Source: Desulfocapsa sp.
GTDB lineage: Bacteria; Desulfobacterota; Desulfobulbia; Desulfobulbales; Desulfocapsaceae
Length of the DNA stretch: 6,652 nt
Assembly (NCBI GenBank): GCA_030638765.1
Contig: DAOWDZ010000174.1
Coordinates: 1-6,652 of the forward strand
Direction of reading: 5' to 3'
The notes under the pieces were generated by a model that saw only the letters and a list, made by a program, of their open reading frames with translations, did no database searches and was not told the origin of the DNA. Numbering within the stretch: the first letter of the stretch is position 1; each line of letters begins with the position of its first letter. Shown in pieces: positions 1-6,421 of this stretch. A program made the position numbers and the translations under genes.

Positions 1-468
1 AATACAAGTGGTGGCAAAAGTTATTTTTTTCTTGGCTCAACAGAACAAACGCTATCGGCAATCAAAACGAAGCTGAACAGAGAATATCCAAATATCAATT
101 TTGCAGGTTCCTATTCGCCACCATACAAATCCGAATTCAGTGAAGAAGATGACAGAATGATGATTAATGCAGTGAATAAGGCCAAACCTGATGTGCTCTG
201 GGTAGGAATGACTGCACCAAAACAGGAAAAATGGCTCTATTTACATCAAAACAAACTGGACGTTAAATTTATGGGAGCAATCGGAGCTGTCTTTGATTTT
301 TATGTGGGAAATGTAAAACGATCTCACCCATTATTTCAACAATTAGGTCTGGAATGGCTTCCACGATTTTTGCAGGAACCCGGAAGACTCTTTAAACGTA
401 ACTTTGTATCCAGCCCCATATTTTTATGGCAAGTATTCTTACAAAAATATGGCATTCAAAATCGATAA
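1..468 (+). CDS. WecG/TagA/CpsF-family glycosyltransferase, 5'-truncated by window edge
   Basis: The reading frame is open from base 1 to the TAA at 466-468, giving 155 visible residues; the N-terminal part lies outside the window. The family (GT26, WecG/TagA/CpsF) transfers a sugar, often an N-acetylmannosamine derivative, from a UDP donor to a lipid-linked GlcNAc on the cytoplasmic face of the inner membrane. Family hallmarks seen are FFLGS near visible residue 9, the VGMTAPKQEKW block at about 68-78 (the G-x-P-x-QE-x-W signature), GAIGAVFDFYVG at 92-103, and a C-terminal stretch with GLEWLPRFLQEP at 116-127 followed by a basic RLFKR. An internal ATG at 157 starts a shorter frame, but conserved sequence upstream of it shows that it is not the real start. 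The WecA-like gene at 1899 would make the lipid-linked acceptor. The exact sugar cannot be read from sequence. The family call is firm. Confidence 0.93.
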   Translation, partial: NTSGGKSYFFLGSTEQTLSAIKTKLNREYPNINFAGSYSPPYKSEFSEEDDRMMINAVNKAKPDVLWVGMTAPKQEKWLYLHQNKLDVKFMGAIGAVFDFYVGNVKRSHPLFQQLGLEWLPRFLQEPGRLFKRNFVSSPIFLWQVFLQKYGIQNR

Positions 469-506
469 TTCAAGAAAATAATTTGCTGCCACAACCTGCT
501 TTTTTA

Positions 507-1634
507 CTATGAGAAAAATCTCCAACGCCAGTATCTCAGATAATTCATTATCCCCCCCCCACTTTTTTGATCTTTAAAAAGTTCCTTAATAATTCCGGGA
601 GCAGGAAAAACAGACTTATAGAAGGAAAACAGAAGAATGTTCCAGCGATCAATCGCCATTCGGAAAACAATCTTATCTTTAAAATCAAGAACGCCGGCAT
701 GAGGTTCAAGCTTAATCAACGGATATATCAACCGAAAAGACATTGTATCCATCTGCTGCCCCCCCCTGCTTAAGTATTGATATCCGATCTGTGCGTCACA
801 ACTTTCAGGCCACAACTCTCCAATTTGAGCAAGTGCAATACCTGTTGTTTTCTTTAACCCAATCACATCAATCTGCTTTACAAGCTCGGACCAATCAATG
901 CTCAACTCATATTCATACAACCCCCAATAGAGGTCAATCACATTTCTAAATTGTTTAAATGCATGCATCTGATGATGCATCAGCAGAGAGATATAAACCA
1001 TTGCAGGTGATAGCCTATACGTACCATCTTCTACAATCTCAATGTGTTCCCAAATTTGTATTGAGGATAATGTAAACAATCCGGGTATTGAAAAACTCCA
1101 GTGAATTTCTATTGGGATTTTCTGGCGTGCATTCTTTAATACATACGTTGTGTGGTGTCGTCTAACCCGAAGGAAACAAAGTGGTTCCTGATCCAGGCGT
1201 TCATAACCATTCTTCAACAAAATTTCATCTACAACTTCTATCTGTGATTCCTTTATGAGAAGATCGACATCACAGGACATTCTCGAATTAATGTCTTTAT
1301 AAATCTCTTGTGCAATCGCACTTCCCTTTAAAATAACGACAGGAACATTCTCCATGGTTAACAAATGAAGAATTTTCTGCTCCGTAGCACGTTTTGGTAA
1401 TGTAGATGCTACCAGGTTTAAAATTACAGATTTTCGACTTTGCAAAAAACAGGAAATCACCCCACCCTTAGCTTCACCATGAAATTTGAAATAACGTTTC
1501 AACTGCATATAAAAGAGCAATTGAACATTATATTCTTCAGCGTATTTTTCACATTGCAATACTATCTCAGAAGTTAAAGGGATCGCCTTTTCTGACAGAT
1601 CAGGTTTCAACAATTCAACAAAATAAGTATCCAT
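507..1634 (-). CDS. Nucleotidyltransferase-fold family protein (PF14907-like)
   Basis: A 375-residue protein resembling the uncharacterised nucleotidyltransferase family NTP_transf_5, often found in polysaccharide and peptide-modification clusters; substrate and reaction are unknown. The signature is VVILKGSAIA at about 99-108 (the LKG motif), then R118 and the acidic pair D122/D124 in CDVDLLI, and IEIHW at 175-179, which may supply a third acidic or metal-binding position. The fold is expected to be cytoplasmic and no signal peptide is seen. The ATG at 1634 is preferred over an in-frame TTG at 1640 because AGGA at 1642-1645 sits 7 nt before the ATG but only 1 nt before the TTG. The frame is uninterrupted, but two pure G runs lie in its 3' third (codons 290-292 and 359-361), so single-base slippage would alter or truncate the product. 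The tail after the second run is short, aromatic and basic (NYLRYWRWRFF). It converges on the glycosyltransferase at 1-468 with a 38-nt gap. Confidence 0.82.
   Translation of the reverse strand: MDTYFVELLKPDLSEKAIPLTSEIVLQCEKYAEEYNVQLLFYMQLKRYFKFHGEAKGGVISCFLQSRKSVILNLVASTLPKRATEQKILHLLTMENVPVVILKGSAIAQEIYKDINSRMSCDVDLLIKESQIEVVDEILLKNGYERLDQEPLCFLRVRRHHTTYVLKNARQKIPIEIHWSFSIPGLFTLSSIQIWEHIEIVEDGTYRLSPAMVYISLLMHHQMHAFKQFRNVIDLYWGLYEYELSIDWSELVKQIDVIGLKKTTGIALAQIGELWPESCDAQIGYQYLSRGGQQMDTMSFRLIYPLIKLEPHAGVLDFKDKIVFRMAIDRWNILLFSFYKSVFPAPGIIKELFKDQKSGGGIMNYLRYWRWRFFS
552..560 (-). repeat. G9 homopolymer inside the nucleotidyltransferase gene
   Basis: Nine consecutive C on the plus strand give three glycine codons (359-361), 14 residues before the stop. 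Loss of one G gives an immediate TAA after the glycines. Gain of one G replaces the basic aromatic tail with about 37 other residues and moves the stop to about 439, inside the antisense of the neighbouring glycosyltransferase gene. The tract could be a slippage site or a place where the sequence is misread by one base. Confidence 0.9.
759..766 (-). repeat. G8 homopolymer inside the nucleotidyltransferase gene
   Basis: Eight consecutive C on the plus strand cover the end of codon 290 and codons 291-292 (R-G-G). By hand translation, a one-base deletion stops the frame about a dozen codons later and a one-base insertion stops it within about 20 codons. Either change would therefore remove roughly the last 70-80 residues. 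Confidence 0.9.
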
Positions 1635-1641
1635 ACGCAAA

Positions 1642-1645
1642 TCCT
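1642..1645 (-). promoter_or_regulatory. Ribosome binding site deciding the nucleotidyltransferase start
   Basis: AGGA on the minus strand lies 7 nt upstream of ATG 1634. It is only 1 nt from the alternative TTG at 1640, which argues for the ATG. Confidence 0.6.
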
Positions 1646-1715
1646 ATACAACGAGATGAGCAATCAAAAAGCTGTTAATTCGTGAACAAATCAGTAGACC
1701 CGTTACCATAACAAT

Positions 1716-1744
1716 TTACTAAAAAAAGATGAACAGTTTAGTAA
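1716..1744. repeat. 8-bp inverted repeat in the divergent intergenic region
   Basis: TTACTAAA at 1716-1723 is matched exactly by TTTAGTAA at 1737-1744 with a 13-nt spacer. It sits between the start of the minus-strand nucleotidyltransferase gene and the TATAAT box of the plus-strand WecA-like gene. It could be an operator for a dimeric regulator or a weak AT-rich hairpin. With AT-rich sequence around it, chance is also possible. Confidence 0.4.
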
Positions 1745-1829
1745 GAATTTTTAAATATCCCGACCCTTTGCCCCGGAACACATAGTACTTGCAATCCCTC
1801 CCTGAGTACCTTAAGTTGATTAAATCGTC

Positions 1830-1835
1830 TATAAT
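1830..1835 (+). promoter_or_regulatory. Candidate -10 box for the WecA-PilZ gene
   Basis: A perfect TATAAT lies 63 nt before the ATG at 1899. No good -35 hexamer is found 16-18 nt upstream, so if this is a promoter it is either weak or activator-dependent. Confidence 0.4.
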
Positions 1836-1898
1836 GAAGTCACTTCCAGTAAAATACCAGGGATGTAGACACACTCCATATAACATGGAGATACAATC

Positions 1899-3374
1899 AT
1901 GATTCAAGCAAATGTCCAACCCATACTTATTTTTTTAATAGCAATGTTTACAACCATGTTTGTGCTGCCAAAGCTTGCAAATATAGCTAAAAAAATACAG
2001 TTGCTTGACGTACCAAATAGTCGCAAAATACATGTGACGCCCAAACCTCTCGTTGGCGGATTAGGTTTTGTGGTTGCCAGTTGTTTTGCTGCAGCATTGA
2101 TTATTCCTGCTTATGGACTGAGGGGGTTTTTTGCAGGATTAACAATAATGCTATCTGTCGGGTTTCTGGATGATTTAAAAGAACTGGGACATAAACAAAA
2201 ATTTATCGGACAAATTCTGGCCGTAGCATTACTTATTTACTTCAGCAATGTACGCCTCGAATCCTTTGGAAATCTTCTTGGGTTTGGAGAACTGATAATT
2301 CCCGGATACTGGCTGTCTATATTCATATCTATCTTTTGCCTTCTTGGTGTAATCAATTCCATCAACCTTATAGATGGATTAGATGGATTAGCAGGAGGTG
2401 TTGGTTTCGTAGCCTTTATACTCTTTGCAGCCCATGCTTCTCTTGCTCAAAATCACACTTTCCTTCTTTTAAACCTGGCATTTGCAGGTAGCCTACTTGG
2501 ATTTCTGCGTTTTAACTGGCCACCGGCAAAATTATTTATGGGCGACGCCGGAAGCCTTTCCATGGGGTTCACCTTAGCATTCATGGCTCTTGGGATGACA
2601 CAGGGAATAAATCCCTGCATGCCTCCCATATCTGCCCTGTTAATTCTCACCATACCCATTACTGATACATTGATAGTAATAACGAAGAGAATTATCCATG
2701 GAAACAGTCCGTTTAGCCCTGATAAGCAGCATTTACATCATATTTTCATGCAGTACGGCTTCGATCGGCTGACCACCGTAAAAATCATTGTCAGCCTCAG
2801 TGCTATACTTGGCAGTACCAGCCTTCTCGAACAAATATACAACCTCTCCGAAAGCACTCTCTTCCTGCTCTTTATGGGGTACTTTGTCCTTTATTTCCTA
2901 TCATCATTCTTTATTCCTGACCTTCTACACTATGGCATCAAGATTCATAGAAAACACGATTCTCAAAGAGCTCCCTTTAAACACCTCAAATATCTCTTTC
3001 AAGCTCTCGATGGACTTAATATAGTTCGCAACACAAACAGATATGATATTTCCATACCATTCCAATGCCATACCACCAATAAAGAGAAACATTTTGACGG
3101 GATCATTAAAAACATATCCCAAAGTGGATTTATGGCCTCAATCCCACAACTGACAACCATGGAGTCCATCCCGCTTATTGAAATGCGTTTTAACACCCAA
3201 CAATCCTCAAACCTTCCTCAAACACTGTTCAAAACCGAACATCTCTGGCTTGCCACACAGGATGGAATCCACCTCCACGGCTTTAAATTCACAAACCTTA
3301 CCCCAGAACACAAAAAGATATTAAAGCAGTTCATCGTTTCTCTAAAGAGAGAGGCTGAGTGTACTGAACGATAA
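1899..3374 (+). CDS. WecA/MraY-type undecaprenyl-phosphate sugar-1-phosphate transferase with C-terminal PilZ domain
   Basis: A 491-residue polytopic membrane protein. Residues 1-341 are the transferase, which moves a sugar-1-phosphate (GlcNAc-1-P in WecA) from a UDP donor to undecaprenyl phosphate, the first step of many glycans. Motifs in order are DVPNSRKIH (37-45) with PKPLVGG, the Mg-binding DD at 91-92, NLIDGLDGLAGG (156-167), FMGDAGSL (213-220) and the HLHH block at 278-281 after SPFSPDKQ; about 11 hydrophobic segments are visible. WecA-type enzymes are usually about 350-370 residues, so the last ~115 are extra. That tail carries RNTNR (377-381) and, 24 residues on, NISQSG (405-410), matching the PilZ signatures RxxxR and [D/N]xSxxG, and ends with HGFKFTNLTPE as PilZ domains often do. 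Both c-di-GMP-binding motifs are intact, so allosteric control by c-di-GMP is inferred. GGAG at 1887-1890, 8 nt before ATG, supports the start. From roughly 2800 the coding strand turns C-rich and G-poor. The transferase call is firm, and the PilZ call rests on two motifs plus spacing. Confidence 0.93.
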   Translation: MIQANVQPILIFLIAMFTTMFVLPKLANIAKKIQLLDVPNSRKIHVTPKPLVGGLGFVVASCFAAALIIPAYGLRGFFAGLTIMLSVGFLDDLKELGHKQKFIGQILAVALLIYFSNVRLESFGNLLGFGELIIPGYWLSIFISIFCLLGVINSINLIDGLDGLAGGVGFVAFILFAAHASLAQNHTFLLLNLAFAGSLLGFLRFNWPPAKLFMGDAGSLSMGFTLAFMALGMTQGINPCMPPISALLILTIPITDTLIVITKRIIHGNSPFSPDKQHLHHIFMQYGFDRLTTVKIIVSLSAILGSTSLLEQIYNLSESTLFLLFMGYFVLYFLSSFFIPDLLHYGIKIHRKHDSQRAPFKHLKYLFQALDGLNIVRNTNRYDISIPFQCHTTNKEKHFDGIIKNISQSGFMASIPQLTTMESIPLIEMRFNTQQSSNLPQTLFKTEHLWLATQDGIHLHGFKFTNLTPEHKKILKQFIVSLKREAECTER

Positions 3375-3430
3375 ACTCTGTAGTCAGGCAATGCAGGTAT
3401 CAGAATTTATGGGACAACAAGGATGTAAAC

Positions 3431-3967
3431 TCAATCAGTAACGTGTTTTTCAGCAAATTGAGCCAACATCTCATGAATATGATAGGGAGGACGTACCTTA
3501 AAATAGTGACTAACAACAGAATGCCCCACTTCATGGGCCAAAACCCGAAGGCTTACATCATCTGCTGAGACATAAATTGTTTTTTCAGACATAACATAAT
3601 ACGCTATGTATTTAACTTTTTTACCATATTTCATTTTATACATACGCACAACATCATCGGAATCTTCAACAACAACGATATTGACATGGTATTGACCGGG
3701 AAACATATCAAGAACCACCTGGACTTTCTCAATTATGATATCGACCTTAGCCAGCACTTCGTCAGCACTGGTAACCACATCTTTCTTTCGCATTGAATAA
3801 CGCAGCTTTCTATTAATACGCAGATTATCATTAAACTCTCGTATGACCTTATCATCAGCATACAAAAGAGTCGCATATCTACTTTGCTCTTCCCCCGCTT
3901 TAGCGATACCAGCACCGCAGGGTAACCAGAGAAACAGCAGCAGAATTGATAAATAAAGATTATTCAT
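3431..3967 (-). CDS. Small secreted HExxH metallopeptidase-like protein
   Basis: A 178-residue protein. The frame is open further upstream to 4102, but that part lies in antiphase over the HAMP gene. ATG 3967 overlaps that gene's stop by 8 nt and opens directly onto a signal peptide (hydrophobic core at about 4-21, AKA then GEE, cleavage probably near residue 24), so export to the periplasm or outside is predicted. Residues 145-149 are HEVGH, an HExxH zinc-binding and catalytic motif, followed by PPYHIHEMLAQF (160-171), resembling the P-x-W-x-x-EGLA-x-Y stretch of peptidase-MA-like proteins in which the Glu (here E166) is the third zinc ligand. The protein ends only 12 residues after E166, so it is a minimal form of the fold. 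No strong Shine-Dalgarno is seen, and translation is probably coupled to the upstream gene. The substrate is unknown. It is the last gene of a three-gene operon. Confidence 0.75.
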   Translation of the reverse strand: MNNLYLSILLLFLWLPCGAGIAKAGEEQSRYATLLYADDKVIREFNDNLRINRKLRYSMRKKDVVTSADEVLAKVDIIIEKVQVVLDMFPGQYHVNIVVVEDSDDVVRMYKMKYGKKVKYIAYYVMSEKTIYVSADDVSLRVLAHEVGHSVVSHYFKVRPPYHIHEMLAQFAEKHVTD

Positions 3968-4565
3968 CAAGAAGTTGATAGGTCTTGGCAATCTCCTGCA
4001 AAGCTTGATTTTGCCTGACAATGGAATCGTGGATTGACGCACAATCTTCAGCTGAAATTTTTTCTTGATCAAGAGAAGAATACTGCGCCAGAAGATCATC
4101 AATATTTTGGGATCGCTTTTTAATTTCTTTTATATTCCCGGACAACTCCTCATTAAAGCGATTTAATAATCCTGCCAGTTCTTTACCCTCGTCTTTCTCC
4201 CGCAAATAAATCACGTCATCAAGGTTTCCATTGAGCATATTATTGGCAGCACGCTCCAGTCTGAAAATTGGCCCAGCAAGTCTGTGCGTGATAAACATCG
4301 CTCCGATAACTACGAGTATCCCTCCGACAATAATCGCAATCCAGTGCGCTGTGAGTATTTGTTTCAGCAGCATAAAAGGAGTCTGACCAATTTGCAGGTT
4401 ATTATCCTGATACACCATGGTCATACTGCCAGAAGATAAAACAGAAAGCATAACGGCAAAAACAAGACACCCAGCCACCATAAACAAAAAATAGCTGAGA
4501 ATCAGTTTGCCTTGAAAATTCTTTTTAATAAAATAATTTCTTCGCTTAAACGGAACATTACTCAT
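3960..4565 (-). CDS. Two-TM HAMP-domain membrane protein without output domain
   Basis: A 201-residue inner-membrane protein. The first hydrophobic segment is at about 20-42, a short periplasmic loop follows (43-70), and the second segment is at about 73-93. A HAMP domain starts at THRLAGPIFRLERA (93-106), with the conserved Pro at 99, and continues through NLDDVIYLREKDE to about 148. The remaining ~50 residues are hydrophilic and helical, probably coiled coil. No kinase, cyclase, GGDEF or methyl-accepting domain follows, so any signal must pass to a partner or act through the coiled coil. ATG 4565 is chosen over the upstream frame start because it overlaps the previous gene by 8 nt (ATGAGTAA) and removes an unlikely N-terminal stretch. 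It is the middle gene of the operon. It resembles short HAMP proteins annotated as chemotaxis-like, but chemotaxis is not supported here. Confidence 0.78.
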   Translation of the reverse strand: MSNVPFKRRNYFIKKNFQGKLILSYFLFMVAGCLVFAVMLSVLSSGSMTMVYQDNNLQIGQTPFMLLKQILTAHWIAIIVGGILVVIGAMFITHRLAGPIFRLERAANNMLNGNLDDVIYLREKDEGKELAGLLNRFNEELSGNIKEIKKRSQNIDDLLAQYSSLDQEKISAEDCASIHDSIVRQNQALQEIAKTYQLLDE

Positions 4566-5298
4566 TCTTGCCATCCTCATTATACACAACAACTACGGCG
4601 TTATTACGCAAGCTGTTTATCCAACGATCAACCTCTAGACTTTTTTGATAATCAGTCAACAATTCTGTAACTCTGTCCCGCTCATAGGAAACAGGACCCA
4701 CACCATCAGCTTTTTCAATTGCATTGAGAACTACAACGTCAACTTCTGTTCCAGTCTCAAACTGTGATATCTTTTCACCAGGATTCAAGCTCGCAAGAAC
4801 CAGACGTAGCGATTGAGACAAATCATCAAACAGAACACTGTTTTGGTATTTTTGTTCCTCGAGCAGCTTTCCATTTTTCAGAGGAATACGAGTAAAAGTA
4901 AATATCTTTCCGGAACAGGAAAGATAGCGATCAATGGACTCTTCACTCACAGTAATTGTAAGTGAGCGCATTTTTCGATCCGTAAGAACTTTTATAAGAG
5001 ATTGTTCATAATAATCTTTTATCGCATCACGAAATTCGTTTTCCTTATCAATCCCCAGACGTTGAGCCTCTTCAAGAAGGATTTGCCGAACAATAAGAGA
5101 ATCGATAGAACTTTCCCTGTTAGTAGTGTGATATCCATGTTTACGAACCTCTTCGTCAACATTTTCCTTGGAAATCCTATGGCCATTTACACTAAGCGCA
5201 GTACTTTCAGAATCTTGCACGTTTTCTGGCCAAAGATAGTACACAGTAATTGACGAGATCAAAGCTACAAACACAAGGATGGTAAAAAGATATTTCAT
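4558..5298 (-). CDS. Membrane-anchored SurA/PpiC-like peptidyl-prolyl isomerase-family protein
   Basis: A 246-residue protein with an N-terminal hydrophobic segment at about 4-22, acting as an anchor or uncleaved signal, and a periplasmic body. Residues 34-45 (ALSVNGHRISKE) and the following helical stretch with SLIVRQILLEEAQRLGID (67-84) resemble the SurA N-terminal chaperone domain, where a 'vng..it...' strand is followed by a 'li...ll...a...gi' helix. TVSEESIDRYL (116-126) is the usual lead-in to a parvulin domain. The domain after it is short and degenerate, with only LNPGEKISQFETG (171-183) recalling the parvulin end, so isomerase activity is doubtful and a chaperone or holdase role is likelier. 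The start at 5298 is preferred to an in-frame TTG at 5343 because AAGGGG at 5303-5308 lies just before it and the signal anchor then begins at residue 1. It is the first gene of the operon, divergent from galU. EpsD-type PPIases of exopolysaccharide loci are a possible comparison. Confidence 0.75.
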   Translation of the reverse strand: MKYLFTILVFVALISSITVYYLWPENVQDSESTALSVNGHRISKENVDEEVRKHGYHTTNRESSIDSLIVRQILLEEAQRLGIDKENEFRDAIKDYYEQSLIKVLTDRKMRSLTITVSEESIDRYLSCSGKIFTFTRIPLKNGKLLEEQKYQNSVLFDDLSQSLRLVLASLNPGEKISQFETGTEVDVVVLNAIEKADGVGPVSYERDRVTELLTDYQKSLEVDRWINSLRNNAVVVVYNEDGKNE

Positions 5299-5302
5299 TT
5301 TT

Positions 5303-5308
5303 CCCCTT
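5303..5308 (-). promoter_or_regulatory. Ribosome binding site of the SurA/PpiC-like gene
   Basis: AAGGGG on the minus strand lies 4 nt before ATG 5298. The spacing is short but the match is strong, and it selects this start over the TTG at 5343. Confidence 0.6.
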
Positions 5309-5402
5309 ATAACGTTAAATACGCAAGTACTCTCTTTAATCAAACCGTAAAACGCCAGGCAATAGCAAGTAAATATAATCCACTAAATAAGTATTCGTCC
5401 TA

Positions 5403-5431
5403 TTTACACTGATGATTGAATCTTTTATAAT
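5403..5431 (+). promoter_or_regulatory. Sigma-70-type promoter for galU (and probably cysC)
   Basis: TTTACA at 5403-5408 (5 of 6 to TTGACA), a 17-nt spacer and TATAAT at 5426-5431 (6 of 6). Transcription would begin near 5438, leaving a leader of about 80 nt before galU. Confidence 0.7.
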
Positions 5432-5482
5432 CAGTTTTAGTAATTAACACCAAATAAACTATAAGCATTTTAAATACCATCA

Positions 5483-5501
5483 GTTACTTTTTTTCAGTAA
5501 C
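5483..5501 (+). promoter_or_regulatory. Small hairpin in the galU leader
   Basis: GTTACT (5483-5488) and AGTAAC (5496-5501) can pair as a 6-bp stem with a 7-nt loop made of six T and one C. It ends 6 nt before the AGG at 5508-5510 that is the best ribosome binding site for galU, so it could influence ribosome access. With three A-T rich pairs it is only modestly stable, and the role is speculative. Confidence 0.4.
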
Positions 5502-5517
5502 GTACCCAGGTAAATCT

Positions 5518-6384
5518 ATGAAAGTTAAAAAAGCTATCTTTCCAGTCGCTGGACTTGGTACTCGATTTCTTCCCGCAACCAAGGCCATGCCCAAAGAGAT
5601 GTTACCAGTTGTTGACAAGCCCCTGATTCAATATGCAGTTGAGGAAGCATTAGCATCTGGAATTGAACAGCTGATATTTGTCACTGGCAGTGGGAAAGGT
5701 GCTCTTGAGAATCACTTTGACCGTTCTTTTCAACTCGAAGAAACATTGAGAGAACGTGAAAAATTTGAGATTCTTAAGGAAGTTGAATCACTTGTCCCGG
5801 AATCCGGTACCATCATTTATACACGGCAAAGTGAGCCATTAGGCCTTGGCCATGCCATTTGGTGTGCAAGGGATATTGTTGGTGACGAGCCCTTTGCAGT
5901 TCTTCTGGCCGACGATCTTATTCAAAGCGAAACCCCTGTCCTCCATCAAATGATCAAAGAATTTGATCGGTTACGTGCATCCACAGTAGCTGTAATTGAG
6001 GTACCTAAAGAAGAAACATCAAAATATGGCATCCTTGATGTCGACAATACATCTGAAAAGACATTTCGGATAAACGGGATGGTAGAAAAACCACCTGCAA
6101 ATGAAGCACCATCCAACATGGCTGTAATTGGAAGATACATCCTGACTCCTCGGATTTTTGATATCCTCGGCGATCAGGGAAAAGGAGCTGGTGGTGAAAT
6201 CCAACTCACGGATGCCATGTCACAGCTCTTGAAAGAGCAACCAATTTTTGGCTACCGTTTTGACGGTACCCGCTTTGATTGTGGAGATAAGGCCGGCTTC
6301 CAAATGGCTAATCTTGCATTTTCCCTTGAGCATCCTGAAATTAAAGACACGTTACTGCCTTACTTAAAAAAGATGTTTTGCTGA
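5518..6384 (+). CDS. galU: UTP--glucose-1-phosphate uridylyltransferase
   Basis: A 288-residue cytoplasmic enzyme that makes UDP-glucose and pyrophosphate from UTP and glucose-1-phosphate, feeding glycan and nucleotide-sugar synthesis. The length is normal for bacterial GalU. Motifs include the nucleotide-binding [19 protein letters not shown] (11-29), [17 protein letters not shown] (51-67), [16 protein letters not shown] (102-117), the metal-binding LLADDLI (about 129-135), VEKPP (189-193) and GEIQLTDA (226-233). The ATG at 5518 has AGG 7 nt upstream and opens directly onto the conserved [16 protein letters not shown] start. The promoter at 5403-5431 precedes it, and cysC follows after 37 nt in the same direction, so the two are probably co-transcribed. 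No frameshift or missing catalytic residue is seen. Confidence 0.97.
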   Translation: MKVKKAIFPVAGLGTRFLPATKAMPKEMLPVVDKPLIQYAVEEALASGIEQLIFVTGSGKGALENHFDRSFQLEETLREREKFEILKEVESLVPESGTIIYTRQSEPLGLGHAIWCARDIVGDEPFAVLLADDLIQSETPVLHQMIKEFDRLRASTVAVIEVPKEETSKYGILDVDNTSEKTFRINGMVEKPPANEAPSNMAVIGRYILTPRIFDILGDQGKGAGGEIQLTDAMSQLLKEQPIFGYRFDGTRFDCGDKAGFQMANLAFSLEHPEIKDTLLPYLKKMFC

Positions 6385-6421
6385 TAAGCAATCGAACAAA
6401 AAGAAGGTTTTAATTAAAATA

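Noticed and set aside
469..506. Possible terminator between the convergent glycosyltransferase and nucleotidyltransferase genes
   Set aside because: There is a T run at about 500-505, but no convincing stem precedes it.
567..949. Two plus-strand frames of 68 codons opposite the nucleotidyltransferase gene
   Set aside because: They are antisense to a gene with recognisable motifs and their translations are low-complexity with no domain.
1775..1792. Possible sigma-54 site (GG followed by TTGC)
   Set aside because: GG and GC are 14 nt apart rather than the required 10, so the geometry is wrong.
1719..1919. Minus-strand open frame of 66 codons across the divergent gap and the start of the WecA-like gene
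   Set aside because: It covers the ribosome site and start of a well-supported plus-strand gene, has no family resemblance and no ribosome site.
2372..2389. Tandem 9-bp repeat AGATGGATT within the WecA-like gene
   Set aside because: It simply encodes the conserved DGLDGL catalytic motif and needs no other explanation.
3375..3430. Possible bidirectional terminator between the convergent WecA-PilZ and HExxH genes
   Set aside because: No stable stem followed by a T run is visible in this 56-nt gap.
3905..3925. Possible lipobox (LPCG) in the signal peptide of the HExxH protein
   Set aside because: Residues before the Cys (W-L-P) do not fit a lipobox, and AKA followed by GEE gives a good signal peptidase I site instead.
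5002..5253. Plus-strand frame of 83 codons opposite the SurA-like gene
   Set aside because: It is antisense to a coherent signal-anchor protein and shows no ribosome site or family features.
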